A stretch of DNA of 20,908 bases from Clostridium sp. UBA3947 (GCA_002385545.1 DGDR01000098.1:1-20908); one strand, 5' to 3'; positions 1 through 7,714 are shown, counted from the first letter of the stretch. Notes: a model not told the origin generated them from the sequence alone. Numbers and translations: made by a program.

Positions 1-161
1 TGTAAGTTTTATATTAACTATGTGTAATTTAAAGAAAATCAATCTATAATTTTTTTGTGTGTTTTTATCAATTATGTATTTACTTTGATGAATTAAGAGA
101 CGGTTTTGGAGATCGCTAGACCGCAACTATATTTCCAATCTATCTTAAACCATGAGAAATT

Positions 162-178
162 TAAAGTTACTTTCCATT
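162..178. repeat. 17-base dispersed repeat, copy 1
   Basis: TAAAGTTACTTTCCATT occurs here and again, identically and in the same orientation, at 18280-18296. Both copies lie in non-coding DNA upstream of a plus-strand gene. The core AAAGT-T-ACTTT is a small dyad. It could be a regulator site or the remains of a longer repeat; nothing shows which. Confidence 0.4.
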
Positions 179-203
179 GATAAATTGCCTAGTAATCTAT
201 AAT
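177..203 (+). promoter_or_regulatory. weak candidate promoter for the SGNH-fold gene
   Basis: A TATAAT at 198-203 is preceded by TTGATA at 177-182, but the 15-base spacer is shorter than the usual 16-18. The AT-rich dyad ATATGATATCATAT follows at 203-216. An AGGTGAT ribosome site just before 239 serves the gene. The rest of 1-238 holds no gene that I can support. Confidence 0.35.
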
Positions 204-238
204 ATGATATCATATATCTCAGAAAATGAGGTGATTTT

Positions 239-1414
239 ATGTCGCTAAATGATGGAAAGAGTATTAATATTAAAATGATATGTAAAATTGCATCTATAAT
301 TATGATAATAGCAACGGTCATAGTGGTTGTACTTGGAACTGCAGCAAATAAGCGAAGAGCTAGGGAAATAGCTGCTATTAGCCAAAGATACATGGCAGAA
401 AGAAAGGCTGAGAAAGAGAAGGAAAGAATAGAAAATCTGAATGTTTATGAAAAATTAAAGGAAGGTAGAGCCATAAACATTATAGTTATAGGAGATGGAA
501 TTGGGGCTAGCTGGGGAGCCACATCTGAAGCTAATAAATGGTATAACGTCCTTGCCGATAAACTTCAGAAAAAATATAAGGGATCAATTACAACCACAAA
601 GCTTAATGGTGAAATTGCAACAGTAGTACGTGGATGGGTGGAATTAAACAGAGCAGAACTAAGTGAAGGACAGGATTTAGCCTTAATTTGCTTTGGCCAA
701 AATGATAATGGTAGACTTAGCCCAACTCAGTTTGCAATATTTTATGAAAGCCTAATAAGGAAATTAAAAAAACATAATCCTGATATAGATATAATACCTA
801 TTATAGAGAGCTCTATAAAAAGCGATAACTCATATACAGAAGTTATAAAAAAGCTTTCCAAGCATTATGATTTCACATATGTAGATACAATGACAGCCTT
901 CAATAATTATGAAGGAGGTTATGGAAGCTTAAGTGATGATGGTATTCTTCCTAATGATAAAGGATATTCATATTATGCCGATCTTATGGAAGAATGTATA
1001 GCAAAAAATATAGCTTCAAGGAAGAAAGCTAAAAATGTAAAAGATACCTTGTATCAATCCAATAAGCTTGATAATTTTACCTTGAATACTTCACCAACTT
1101 CTAATAATGGCTTTGATAAAAATGAAGTATTTTCTAGCTCTACAGTAGGAAGTACACTAGTATTTGAAAGTGACAAGGATACATTAATAGCTTATTACAC
1201 CACTGACCCTAAGGGTGGTAAGATAAAGGTATATGTAGATAATGAATTGGTTAAAGAAATTGACACATATTTAAACAATGTATCGGTAACAAAAGCTGAA
1301 ATTATTGCAGAAAACTTAACTGGCAAGCATGAGGTTAAATTTGAGGTATCAAGCGTCAAGGGGTATAACTATAATGATGGAATAGTAATACTAAATGGTC
1401 TTGTGTCCAATTAG
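239..1414 (+). CDS. membrane-anchored SGNH/GDSL-fold protein, probably catalytically inactive
   Basis: 391 residues. A short N-terminal cytoplasmic stretch is followed by one hydrophobic helix (about 15-35), a charged linker (about 38-75) rich in Lys/Glu/Arg, an SGNH-hydrolase-like domain (about 79-260), and a C-terminal beta-rich domain (about 275-391). This suggests an extracytoplasmic protein tethered to the membrane. SGNH block I should read GDS but is G85-D86-G87. Block III is present as GQND. Block V should be DxxHP but reads D234-G-I-L237-P, so both the nucleophile Ser and the catalytic His are missing while the surrounding framework (GYSYYADLM) is kept. Families with this fold usually act as lipases or deacetylases on cell-wall or polysaccharide esters. 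Here binding without hydrolysis is more likely. An AGGTGAT ribosome site supports the ATG. The gene stands alone and ends at a bidirectional terminator shared with the convergent kinase gene. Confidence 0.8.
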   Translation: MSLNDGKSINIKMICKIASIIMIIATVIVVVLGTAANKRRAREIAAISQRYMAERKAEKEKERIENLNVYEKLKEGRAINIIVIGDGIGASWGATSEANKWYNVLADKLQKKYKGSITTTKLNGEIATVVRGWVELNRAELSEGQDLALICFGQNDNGRLSPTQFAIFYESLIRKLKKHNPDIDIIPIIESSIKSDNSYTEVIKKLSKHYDFTYVDTMTAFNNYEGGYGSLSDDGILPNDKGYSYYADLMEECIAKNIASRKKAKNVKDTLYQSNKLDNFTLNTSPTSNNGFDKNEVFSSSTVGSTLVFESDKDTLIAYYTTDPKGGKIKVYVDNELVKEIDTYLNNVSVTKAEIIAENLTGKHEVKFEVSSVKGYNYNDGIVILNGLVSN

Positions 1415-1433
1415 ATAAATAAGGCTATAATAT

Positions 1434-1468
1434 AAAAGAGAACCTTGAAAAAATCAAGGTTCTCTTTT
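1434..1468. terminator. bidirectional rho-independent terminator
   Basis: A perfect 15-base-pair stem (arms 1434-1448 and 1454-1468, AAAAGAGAACCTTGA and its complement) with a five-base loop. The outer A/T pairs give a T-run in either direction. It ends the SGNH-fold gene on the plus strand and the kinase operon on the minus strand. The kinase stop codon lies inside the right arm, so the hairpin overlaps the last kinase codons. Confidence 0.9.
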
Positions 1469-2362
1469 ACTGTTTATAGAAAAACTCACTGTAATTTTTA
1501 ATGTTTCATCTATAAGCTCAGCTCCGATTTCATGGCCTAGCTGTTCTGCCAAGGTCTTGGCAATGTATAAGCCCAGCCCTGTATTTTTATTGCTCCTAGC
1601 CCTGTCTCCGGTAAAGAAGCGATCAAAGATATGGGAAATTTGATCCTGCTGTAAATCTGGTGCATGATTTATAAATTCTGCCACTAGTTTATCCTTTTTC
1701 TGAGCAAGATTAATTATAACAGTATCTTTTCCATGCTTTAGCATATTGTTAATCAGGTTAGTAAAAATTCTAGTTAGGGCCGTTTCATCGGAAATAATAT
1801 TTGGAATATTTTCTTCTATATTAATTATTGGTTCAATGTTTTTGTTTGTAAAGTCATGGTAAAACAAAGCCACAGTTTCACATAGGATATTGCTTAAGTT
1901 TACGGTCTTTAATTCAAATTGATATTCATTGGAGTTAAGTCTTGATAGCTCATGGAAGCTTTCCACTAATTCCTGTAAGGTTTCTGTTCGTTTTTCAATG
2001 ATATTAAAATATTTTTCTATTTCCTCTTCCGTTAAATTTGCGGACTTTATAAGCTGTAGGTAGCCCATGATGGAGGTTAAGGGCGTTCTTAGGTCATGGG
2101 TCATGTTGGCTATGCTATGCCTTAGCTCCTCTTCTCTATGCTTTATTTTACTTGTGGCCTGTTGGTTTAGGTCATATATATTATTAATCTTTATTACCAG
2201 GTCCTCGAGGCTTTTGTCTAAGGTGTTCATTCTAATGTTTGTATATTCACCTTGACTTTCCTCTATTTGAGCGGAAATATACTTAATATCCTTTCTGTAT
2301 CTAAAAATGATAGTGAGCAAAATCACTATACACGATATTAAAACTATGATTAACCAAAGCAT
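1454..2362 (-). CDS. sensor histidine kinase
   Basis: 302 residues from the preferred ATG. One N-terminal transmembrane helix (about 1-20) is followed by a short linker, then a HisKA dimerisation/phosphoacceptor domain with H89 in the H-box THDLRTPLTS context, then a HATPase_c domain with an N-box (TNLINNMLKHGK) and a clear G-box (NTGLGLYIAKTLAEQLGH). There is almost no extracellular sensing domain, as in intramembrane-sensing kinases that work with ABC transporters in Firmicutes. A GTG nine bases upstream could also be read as the start, but it sits only two bases from GGAGG, whereas the ATG is 11 bases away. It is the last gene of the unit and presumably phosphorylates the regulator encoded at 4389-5084. 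The ligand cannot be inferred; a peptide or envelope stress is plausible by analogy only. Confidence 0.9.
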   Translation of the reverse strand: MLWLIIVLISCIVILLTIIFRYRKDIKYISAQIEESQGEYTNIRMNTLDKSLEDLVIKINNIYDLNQQATSKIKHREEELRHSIANMTHDLRTPLTSIMGYLQLIKSANLTEEEIEKYFNIIEKRTETLQELVESFHELSRLNSNEYQFELKTVNLSNILCETVALFYHDFTNKNIEPIINIEENIPNIISDETALTRIFTNLINNMLKHGKDTVIINLAQKKDKLVAEFINHAPDLQQDQISHIFDRFFTGDRARSNKNTGLGLYIAKTLAEQLGHEIGAELIDETLKITVSFSINSKREP

Positions 2363-2389
2363 TTTGCTCACTCCCTCCTGTAAAAAAGC

Positions 2390-3280
2390 TTATTTTATAT
2401 CCTGTTTTTTAAATGCCATTATACCTAAGATGGAGGCTACTACAATAGTAATCAAGCTAATGATTAGGGATTTAAAAAGATCACCGCTGCTTGATTTTAA
2501 TGATGTTACTACTGCCCAGCTGTAGGCTGGTGTGGCTTCGTATATTTTATCAAACCATTCATATTTTCCATATAGGAAAACGATTATGCTAGGTAATAGA
2601 GCAAATGCTACTATGCCAATACCTATAGTGGCACCATTACTCTTTACTAGGGTTGCTATAAGTGTTAAAAGGGAAATTATGGCCATACCTACTATTACCG
2701 CTGAAGCAAAGGTTGATAGAATATATGCTACCTCGTGAAGGTCAAAGGCTTTACCCCATCCATATAAAATAGTTGTACCAATGGTAGCAACAGTAACCAT
2801 GAGGGCTAATATAATCATCATGCCAAGGGTGGTAGCTATTATTTTTGCCAGATAATATTGTTCTCGCCTTTTACCATAGGCTAATTTATTTTTTATAGTT
2901 CCAGAGGAATATTCGGATGCCACCATTGCTCCAATCAATATGGCAAGGAAGATTTCTATTATTCGGTTACCAAAGGTGCCTTTGTAAATTTCCCTAGCTG
3001 TTGGGTTGAAAATATCGGCGGTGTTCATTGTAAAACCTAAGGAGCCTGAAGAGCTTACTGGTGACATACTATTTTCGTTGGCAGACTTTAGCTGTTCAAT
3101 AAACTGCTCCTGTTGTTCCTCCGTCATACCCTTTAAGCTGCTTTTTAAAAAGTCCTCTGATGATATGAGCTTGCTCATACCTATTAACATTAAAGAGCAG
3201 CACAAGGCAATTATACAAAGCACTTTAAAGGCTCTAGTTTTAAAAAGAGTATATATTTCAGCTTTAATCAATCTATACAT
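2390..3280 (-). CDS. ABC-2 type transporter permease
   Basis: 296 residues. The N-terminal amphipathic stretch MYRLIKAEIYTLFKTRAFK leads into a first membrane helix (about 20-38). A roughly 65-residue hydrophilic, Ser/Glu-rich loop follows, then five more helices, giving the six-helix plan of ABC2 membrane subunits of the NatB/BcrB kind. The start at 3280 is chosen because GGAGG lies nine bases upstream; a longer reading from 3301 would start before that site. The ATG overlaps the end of the ATPase gene by eight bases, which indicates translational coupling. With the ATPase it forms an exporter, or an immunity-type transporter, in the cytoplasmic membrane. The substrate is unknown. Confidence 0.88.
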   Translation of the reverse strand: MYRLIKAEIYTLFKTRAFKVLCIIALCCSLMLIGMSKLISSEDFLKSSLKGMTEEQQEQFIEQLKSANENSMSPVSSSGSLGFTMNTADIFNPTAREIYKGTFGNRIIEIFLAILIGAMVASEYSSGTIKNKLAYGKRREQYYLAKIIATTLGMMIILALMVTVATIGTTILYGWGKAFDLHEVAYILSTFASAVIVGMAIISLLTLIATLVKSNGATIGIGIVAFALLPSIIVFLYGKYEWFDKIYEATPAYSWAVVTSLKSSSGDLFKSLIISLITIVVASILGIMAFKKQDIK

Positions 3281-4196
3281 TATTAGCACCTCCAATAGCA
3301 TTTATAAAGTAGTCTTCTAACTTTTGACCCTTTATACCGATTTTCTCTACCTCTATTCCATTGGAATTAAGAAGGGTGTTAATTTTTCCTACGCTATCAA
3401 GGTGGCTAAAAATTTTAATTGTATTATCTGAATGAACAGTGTAGTCATTAATACCTAGTTCTCTTTCAAGAACCACTACTGCTTTCTTTACATCGCTGGT
3501 CTGGATATGAACATATTGTCTACAGTTCTCTTTAAGCTGCTCTGCGGAAATCTCCTCTATTAGCTTGCCTTTGTTGATAATTCCGTAATTGGTAGCCAAT
3601 TCTGATAGTTCCCCTAAGATATGGCTTGATATTAATATAGTAACTTCTTTTTCCTTATTTACCTTCTTCAGTAGATCTCTAATTTCAACGATGCTAACAG
3701 GGTCTAAACCATTTATAGGCTCGTCTAATATTAAGAATTTAGGATTTCCCAAAAGGGCATTAGCTATACCTAATCGCTGCTTCATTCCAAGGGAAAAATT
3801 CTTGACCTTTTTCTTCTCCACATCCTTTAAGCCTACTAAGTCTAAAACCTCATCAATACACTCTTTTCCCGCAATATTACGAACTAGCCTTGATACCTCA
3901 AGGTTTTCTCTTGCGGTCATATTGCCATAGAAGGCTGGAGTTTCAACTAAGCTGCCTACCCAAGCTCTAGCTTTGTTTAGATCGTTTTCGCTGGTGGCAC
4001 CTAAAAGTTCAATTTCACCGCTAGTCTTATGAATCAGACCAGTAATTAATCTTATTAGAGTAGTTTTACCAGCTCCATTCTGACCAATAAATCCATAAAT
4101 CTGTCCCTTTTTTATAGTCATATTAACATTATCCACTGCAAATTGATTCCCATATTTTTTGGACAGGTTATGAGTTTTTAGCACAACATCCTTCAT
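3273..4196 (-). CDS. ABC transporter ATP-binding protein
   Basis: 307 residues, the usual length for the BcrA/NatA-like group. Visible motifs in order: Walker A GQNGAGKTT (about 38-46), Q-loop region around VETPAFYGNMT, signature FSLGMKQRLGIA, Walker B FLILDEPINGLDP, and the H-switch ILISSHILGEL. The C-terminal 80 residues carry the extra domain typical of this group. It powers the permease encoded immediately downstream, with which it overlaps. An AGGAG-like site (AAAGGAGCAGGA) precedes the ATG. A 192-base gap separates it from the response regulator and holds a dyad that may be a binding site, so the transporter genes may have their own regulated promoter. Confidence 0.93.
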   Translation of the reverse strand: MKDVVLKTHNLSKKYGNQFAVDNVNMTIKKGQIYGFIGQNGAGKTTLIRLITGLIHKTSGEIELLGATSENDLNKARAWVGSLVETPAFYGNMTARENLEVSRLVRNIAGKECIDEVLDLVGLKDVEKKKVKNFSLGMKQRLGIANALLGNPKFLILDEPINGLDPVSIVEIRDLLKKVNKEKEVTILISSHILGELSELATNYGIINKGKLIEEISAEQLKENCRQYVHIQTSDVKKAVVVLERELGINDYTVHSDNTIKIFSHLDSVGKINTLLNSNGIEVEKIGIKGQKLEDYFINAIGGANNV

Positions 4197-4303
4197 AATG
4201 TTCCTGCTCCTTTCAATACCAAATTTATAGTTCTGCTTACTTCAAAGTCCTTTCTCTTTAGTCTAATTACATTATGGAACATGAACAATAAGATAAGCTA
4301 AAA

Positions 4304-4330
4304 TAAATCTTAAGAAAGTATTAAGATTTA
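4304..4330. promoter_or_regulatory. candidate operator between regulator and ABC genes
   Basis: A perfect 10-base-pair inverted repeat (4304-4313 and 4321-4330, TAAATCTTAA / TTAAGATTTA) around seven bases. The same segment also holds TTAAGA twice with an 11-base start-to-start distance (4310 and 4321). That is the spacing expected for an OmpR-family dimer binding one face of the helix. It lies upstream of the ATPase gene in the minus direction, with no T-run, so it is unlikely to be a terminator. Binding by the adjacent response regulator is inference. Confidence 0.5.
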
Positions 4331-4388
4331 CTAATGCAACTCATAAGGATTATGACTAGCTTATGGAAAGTAGCTGGTAAGCTATCTG

Positions 4389-5084
4389 TTATTCCTGTAA
4401 TTTAAAACCGATTCCCCATACGGTTTGAATGTACTTAGTTTCCTTATCTATCTGGGCTAGTTTGCTTCTAAGATTGCTTATATGAACGTTTACCGTATTG
4501 TCGTCACCTAAAAACTCATCATTCCATACCTTTTCAAAGATATTAGCTCTAGTAAAAACTCGCTTTGGATTGCTCATTAAGAGTTCTAATATTTTAAACT
4601 CTATGATCGTTAAGGAAAGCTGTTTATCCTTAAGATAAACTTCCTTGGACTCTCTGTCTAGAGTTAAGCCCTTGTAGGTTAATTTACTAGTTTGCTCTTT
4701 AGCTGCTGAAAACTTTGTATATCTCCTAAGCTGTGCCTCTACTCTAGCTATAACTTCCTGTATATTAAAAGGCTTACAAATGAAATCATCTGCCCCTAGC
4801 TTTAACACATTTATTTTATCTTCAACAGCAGTTTTTGCAGAGATGACTATTATAGGCAGTACCTTTATTCTTCTAATTTCTTCAATTAAAGTCTCGCCAC
4901 TGATTCCTGGAAGCATTAAGTCTAAAAGTAAAAGATCATAATCATACTGCTCTAAGCACATTTTAGCCTCGGTACCAGAATAGGCACTTCTAACAGAGTA
5001 TCCTTCCCGAACCAATATGTTGCTTAGTAGGTCGTTTATATCGGTATCATCTTCCGCTATTAAAATCTTTTTATTTGAACTCAT
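4389..5084 (-). CDS. OmpR-family response regulator
   Basis: 231 residues. The receiver domain (about 5-118) shows the acidic pocket E11-D12-D13, the phosphoacceptor D55 in LLLLDLMLPG and the conserved K104 in ICKPF. The C-terminal winged-helix DNA-binding domain (about 133-230) shows the family pattern ending in TKYIQTVWGIGFKL. It is the first gene of the unit encoding the ABC transporter and sensor kinase, the typical order of transporter-linked two-component systems in Firmicutes. AGGAGG nine bases upstream supports the ATG, and a TATAAT lies about 40 bases upstream. It most likely activates the transporter genes when phosphorylated by the kinase at 1454-2362; the 4304-4330 dyad is the obvious candidate site. 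Confidence 0.93.
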   Translation of the reverse strand: MSSNKKILIAEDDTDINDLLSNILVREGYSVRSAYSGTEAKMCLEQYDYDLLLLDLMLPGISGETLIEEIRRIKVLPIIVISAKTAVEDKINVLKLGADDFICKPFNIQEVIARVEAQLRRYTKFSAAKEQTSKLTYKGLTLDRESKEVYLKDKQLSLTIIEFKILELLMSNPKRVFTRANIFEKVWNDEFLGDDNTVNVHISNLRSKLAQIDKETKYIQTVWGIGFKLQE

Positions 5085-5121
5085 ACTGGAGAACCTCCTG
5101 CTTATTTTTTGCCTTTTATTT

Positions 5122-5130
5122 ATTATAGCA
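5122..5130 (-). promoter_or_regulatory. extended -10 promoter of the response regulator operon
   Basis: Reading on the minus strand, TGC-TATAAT is an extended -10 element at 5130-5122, about 40 bases before the start codon. No good -35 box is seen, which extended -10 promoters tolerate. Confidence 0.5.
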
Positions 5131-5275
5131 TACTAGCAGCAAACATAAATTTAAGAGACTGCTATACAATACATGGGTTCCTAGTTGTGTAACTTTTTTG
5201 TGCTAAAATTACTTACTGCTTGTCCTAATATTTCTGCTTATTTATCAACTCTCTTTTGAAACAAAGTAATATAGG

Positions 5276-5350
5276 TGAAAAAGCACTATGGCTATTAGAT
5301 GTCAGAGGTGAGATGTCAGAGGTAAGAATTGAGATTTCAGACTTAAGCCT
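5276..5350 (+). repeat. dispersed intergenic repeat with GATGTCAGA units, copy 1
   Basis: The pattern is an A-run, GCACTATGGC, TTAG, then AGATGTCAGAGGT twice in tandem (5297-5309 and 5311-5323) and a degenerate third unit with GAGATTTCAGA. The complement of 16439-16484 follows the same order (A-run, GC, TGTGGC, TTAG, GATGTCAGA, GTCAGA), so these are two members of one family in opposite orientations. The 5085-5500 gap otherwise contains only the response-regulator promoter and the terminator of the ferritin-VIT gene. A 74-codon open frame running through it on the minus strand has no ribosome site or protein-like composition. Confidence 0.55.
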
Positions 5351-5423
5351 TTGGGAGCTTTTAACGTATAGCTGATTCACTATGCTCTTCATTTGCAAAG
5401 GAGTTGAAGAAGTAATAAGCAGC

Positions 5424-5468
5424 AAAACAAAAATCTGCTGCCTAACCAATGGCTTTGTTGGTTAGGCA
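5424..5468 (-). terminator. rho-independent terminator of the ferritin-VIT gene
   Basis: A 10-11 base-pair stem, GCCTAACCAA (5440-5449) with TTGGTTAGGC (5458-5467), and an eight-base loop. On the minus strand the stem is followed by a T-rich stretch ATTTTTGTTTT. It lies about 35 bases after the stop of the gene at 5501. Confidence 0.85.
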
Positions 5469-5500
5469 ACAGCTTCCTGATATAAAACAAATGATTCCTA

Positions 5501-6355
5501 TTAAATATCTATGCCTAAGAACTTTTTAACTAATACTCCAACGACAAAGGACAAGGCTGCAACAGATAGGCTAATTATAGCCATTTCTAAGAATCTCTTT
5601 TTAAAGGGTAAGTCCTTTGCTACTGAAATATAGTAGGTGAAGGCAAATATAATAATAACCACAATAAGTAACATGCTAATTAATGCAGGTACATATTTAT
5701 CCCAGGGTAGTATTAAGTAAGGAAGTACCAGCAAGGCAACTGCAAAAAGATACATAATGCCTGTATACAAGGAAGATTTTAAGGCGTTAGCATCTCCTTC
5801 AGAACGAGCAGATAAGTATTCGGAGGAAGCCATAGATAAAGTAGCTGAAATACCAGTAATCAAGCCGGAAAGAGCTACTAACCTATTGTTTTGCAAAGCA
5901 AAGCTTAAGCCTGCTAAGGTTCCAGTAAGCTCAACTAGGGCATCATTTAATCCTAGCACCATAGAGCCTACATATTGTAGACGTTCCTCATCCAATAAGG
6001 CAATTAGAGCATATTCGTGCTCCTCTTCCTCTTTATGAATCTGCTTAGCTTCAGGTACCTCTGCCGCTAGCTTCGTATAGATGTCCTGAGCATTCTTCTC
6101 TCCTTTTTCCATAATTTTAATTGTGAAGGTGTATCCAAAAACTATACTCAATAAAGTATAAAAAAAGACCTTTAGTCGATTAGGAGTTAGCTTTTTATTT
6201 GTGTACTTCTCCCAAATCTTGCTGTGGATGCCTTCTTCCTTTGAAATTCTCTGTAAGGTATCCTTCTCAGATTGACTTTTTACCCTTTTAGCCAAGTTTG
6301 AGTAAATAGCCTGTTCTGTCACTTCATTTTGCTGTAGTTTAAGTATGATTTTCAT
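5501..6355 (-). CDS. ferritin-like domain fused to VIT1/CCC1-type membrane transporter
   Basis: 284 residues. The N-terminal domain (about 1-120) is rubrerythrin/ferritin-like, with E11/E14 in QQNEVTEQAIY, an ExxH at E41-H44, and a second acidic metal-binding stretch EEEEHEY near 112. A membrane-associated segment is also present at about 63-82. The C-terminal VIT domain (about 128-284) begins YVGSMVLGLNDALVELTG, contains SMASSEYLSARSE, and has several membrane helices. Fusions of this kind (MbfA-like) are known as Fe2+/Mn2+ exporters or iron-handling membrane ferritins; the substrate here is inferred. It is a single gene with its own promoter and terminator. The start is odd: the only strong ribosome site (GGGAGGG, 6388-6394) is about 32 bases upstream of the ATG. 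No ATG, GTG or TTG lies in frame between them, only an ATA codon. Confidence 0.88.
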   Translation of the reverse strand: MKIILKLQQNEVTEQAIYSNLAKRVKSQSEKDTLQRISKEEGIHSKIWEKYTNKKLTPNRLKVFFYTLLSIVFGYTFTIKIMEKGEKNAQDIYTKLAAEVPEAKQIHKEEEEHEYALIALLDEERLQYVGSMVLGLNDALVELTGTLAGLSFALQNNRLVALSGLITGISATLSMASSEYLSARSEGDANALKSSLYTGIMYLFAVALLVLPYLILPWDKYVPALISMLLIVVIIIFAFTYYISVAKDLPFKKRFLEMAIISLSVAALSFVVGVLVKKFLGIDI

Positions 6356-6427
6356 AGCTGCATCTGATATTGCTATAAATAAACTATCCCTCCCTGTTTA
6401 TTTTTAAAGCATTCTAAAATTTACAAT

Positions 6428-6455
6428 ATAATATCGAGATAAATAATAGTGACAA
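6428..6455 (-). promoter_or_regulatory. promoter of the ferritin-VIT gene
   Basis: On the minus strand, TTGTCA (6455-6450) and TATTAT (6433-6428) are separated by 16 bases. Transcription would begin near 6421, upstream of the GGGAGGG site at 6388-6394. No convincing Fur or MntR operator was recognised. Confidence 0.55.
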
Positions 6456-6587
6456 CTACTATAAGGAACGAATGCCCTTAAGAGTATTATATAACAAATT
6501 TTCAAATAAGTAATGCCTGCTTTTAAGAATTAAATTTCGGATAGGTTTCCTAGTAGCATTTCTGAATTATAAGCTTATGTTAAAGGA

Positions 6588-6616
6588 TTTAATATATGAA
6601 GCAACTATGTTATAAT
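6588..6616 (+). promoter_or_regulatory. extended -10 promoter for the gene at 6715
   Basis: TGT-TATAAT (6608-6616) is an extended -10 element, with a weak TTTAAT at the -35 position (6588-6593) and a 17-base spacer. The same ATGTTATAAT string appears before the AAA+ ATPase gene near 18450. The rest of 6356-6714 holds only the divergent ferritin-VIT promoter. Confidence 0.6.
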
Positions 6617-6714
6617 ACCATTATTAGACATAAGCTGACGTCAATAACTAATTATGATTATGAGTATAATAGTATCAAAGAAATCCAATATTTAAAGCTT
6701 GAATAGGAGTAGAG

Positions 6715-7581
6715 ATGAAGAATATAGAATTTATTAATGAAGCAAAGGAATATTGTAAGGGAATTAAAGCTGCCAGATATTCAACCACAGTGGTTTTTCT
6801 TTTTATACTTTGCTCTGCAATGGGTAAGGTCTTTCTTGGTGATAAGAGATATTTAGTGTTAGCTATAATGGCCATAGTGGTTTACTGTACCAATATACTT
6901 ACAAGAAGAAAGCATTATGGGATTGTAAAACAGGTAAAATATGATCTAAAGCATAATTTGGTTTGTGTTAAGGAAGAGTATATAGAGAACTTTACCCTTG
7001 ATAATGTTTATGAAAAGGTAGATAAGGATGAGGAGCTAAGAAGCTCTATAGCAGGAAAGAGATATGTGCTATGGGGCCAGTATGGGGATGAGTATAAAAT
7101 CCTTAAAAAGCAGCACATAGATTTAAAGCGATATAAGAAAAAGAGGGTAAAATTAACCTATCTTCAGACCTCAAGGGTGGTTGTAGGAATAAGGCTCTTA
7201 GAACAGCTAGAAGAGTTTTTGCCTATAGAAAATGTAAACTATGTGTCAGAGAAAACCCAAACCTTTAAATTCCGAATTGTTATGAGTATTGAAGATAATG
7301 TTATAAAGCTACCAATGTTCACTGCCATCACTGCTGACAATAAGGTAGTTCATATTTTAATTGATGTATATTGTTCCAATAAAGTTCCTTATAAGGATAA
7401 AAATAGGAACGAAGCAGCCTGCGTGAAATTCCTGAACGACCAGCTGAGATACTTAGCTGAAGATATTAAGGTGAAGGAATTTAGCAGCAATAAAAAGGTT
7501 AATAAGGTGATAAGGTTAGCTATGGAAAAGTACTATCCTAAGGTTAAGGTAGATAGGATAGATATAAAGGTTGATCTATAA
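6715..7581 (+). CDS. unrecognised protein with two N-terminal membrane helices
   Basis: 288 residues, preceded by AGGAG five bases from the ATG. Two hydrophobic helices (about 22-39 and 46-62) form a hairpin. They are followed by a basic segment (TRRKHYG) and about 225 residues of mixed alpha/beta, Lys-rich, presumably cytoplasmic sequence. No catalytic motif is apparent. The last 100 residues alternate strands (VVHILIDVYC), a helix around LNDQLRYLAEDI, another helix and a final strand (DRIDIKVDL). This pattern vaguely resembles SPFH/band-7 domains, but I would not assign it. It has its own promoter, and a new promoter precedes the next gene, so it is probably monocistronic. No function is proposed. 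Confidence 0.8.
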   Translation: MKNIEFINEAKEYCKGIKAARYSTTVVFLFILCSAMGKVFLGDKRYLVLAIMAIVVYCTNILTRRKHYGIVKQVKYDLKHNLVCVKEEYIENFTLDNVYEKVDKDEELRSSIAGKRYVLWGQYGDEYKILKKQHIDLKRYKKKRVKLTYLQTSRVVVGIRLLEQLEEFLPIENVNYVSEKTQTFKFRIVMSIEDNVIKLPMFTAITADNKVVHILIDVYCSNKVPYKDKNRNEAACVKFLNDQLRYLAEDIKVKEFSSNKKVNKVIRLAMEKYYPKVKVDRIDIKVDL

Positions 7582-7714
7582 GAGCACTATATCAATGTTA
7601 AATTCTGGACATGCAGTTCTTGTTAGTGGTGCTAAAGAAAGCCCATTTTTAGACACGTTTCTGAGAATTAACCTATAAAGATAGAATAATTTTCACATTA
7701 TTAAAATTCTATAA

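Noticed and set aside
5225..5449. Small minus-strand protein of 74 residues
   Set aside because: It runs through the GATGTCAGA repeat and the terminator tail, has no ribosome site, and has repeat-derived composition.
6428..6455. Fur or MntR box at the ferritin-VIT promoter
   Set aside because: The AT-rich sequence has no convincing 19-base dyad matching either consensus.
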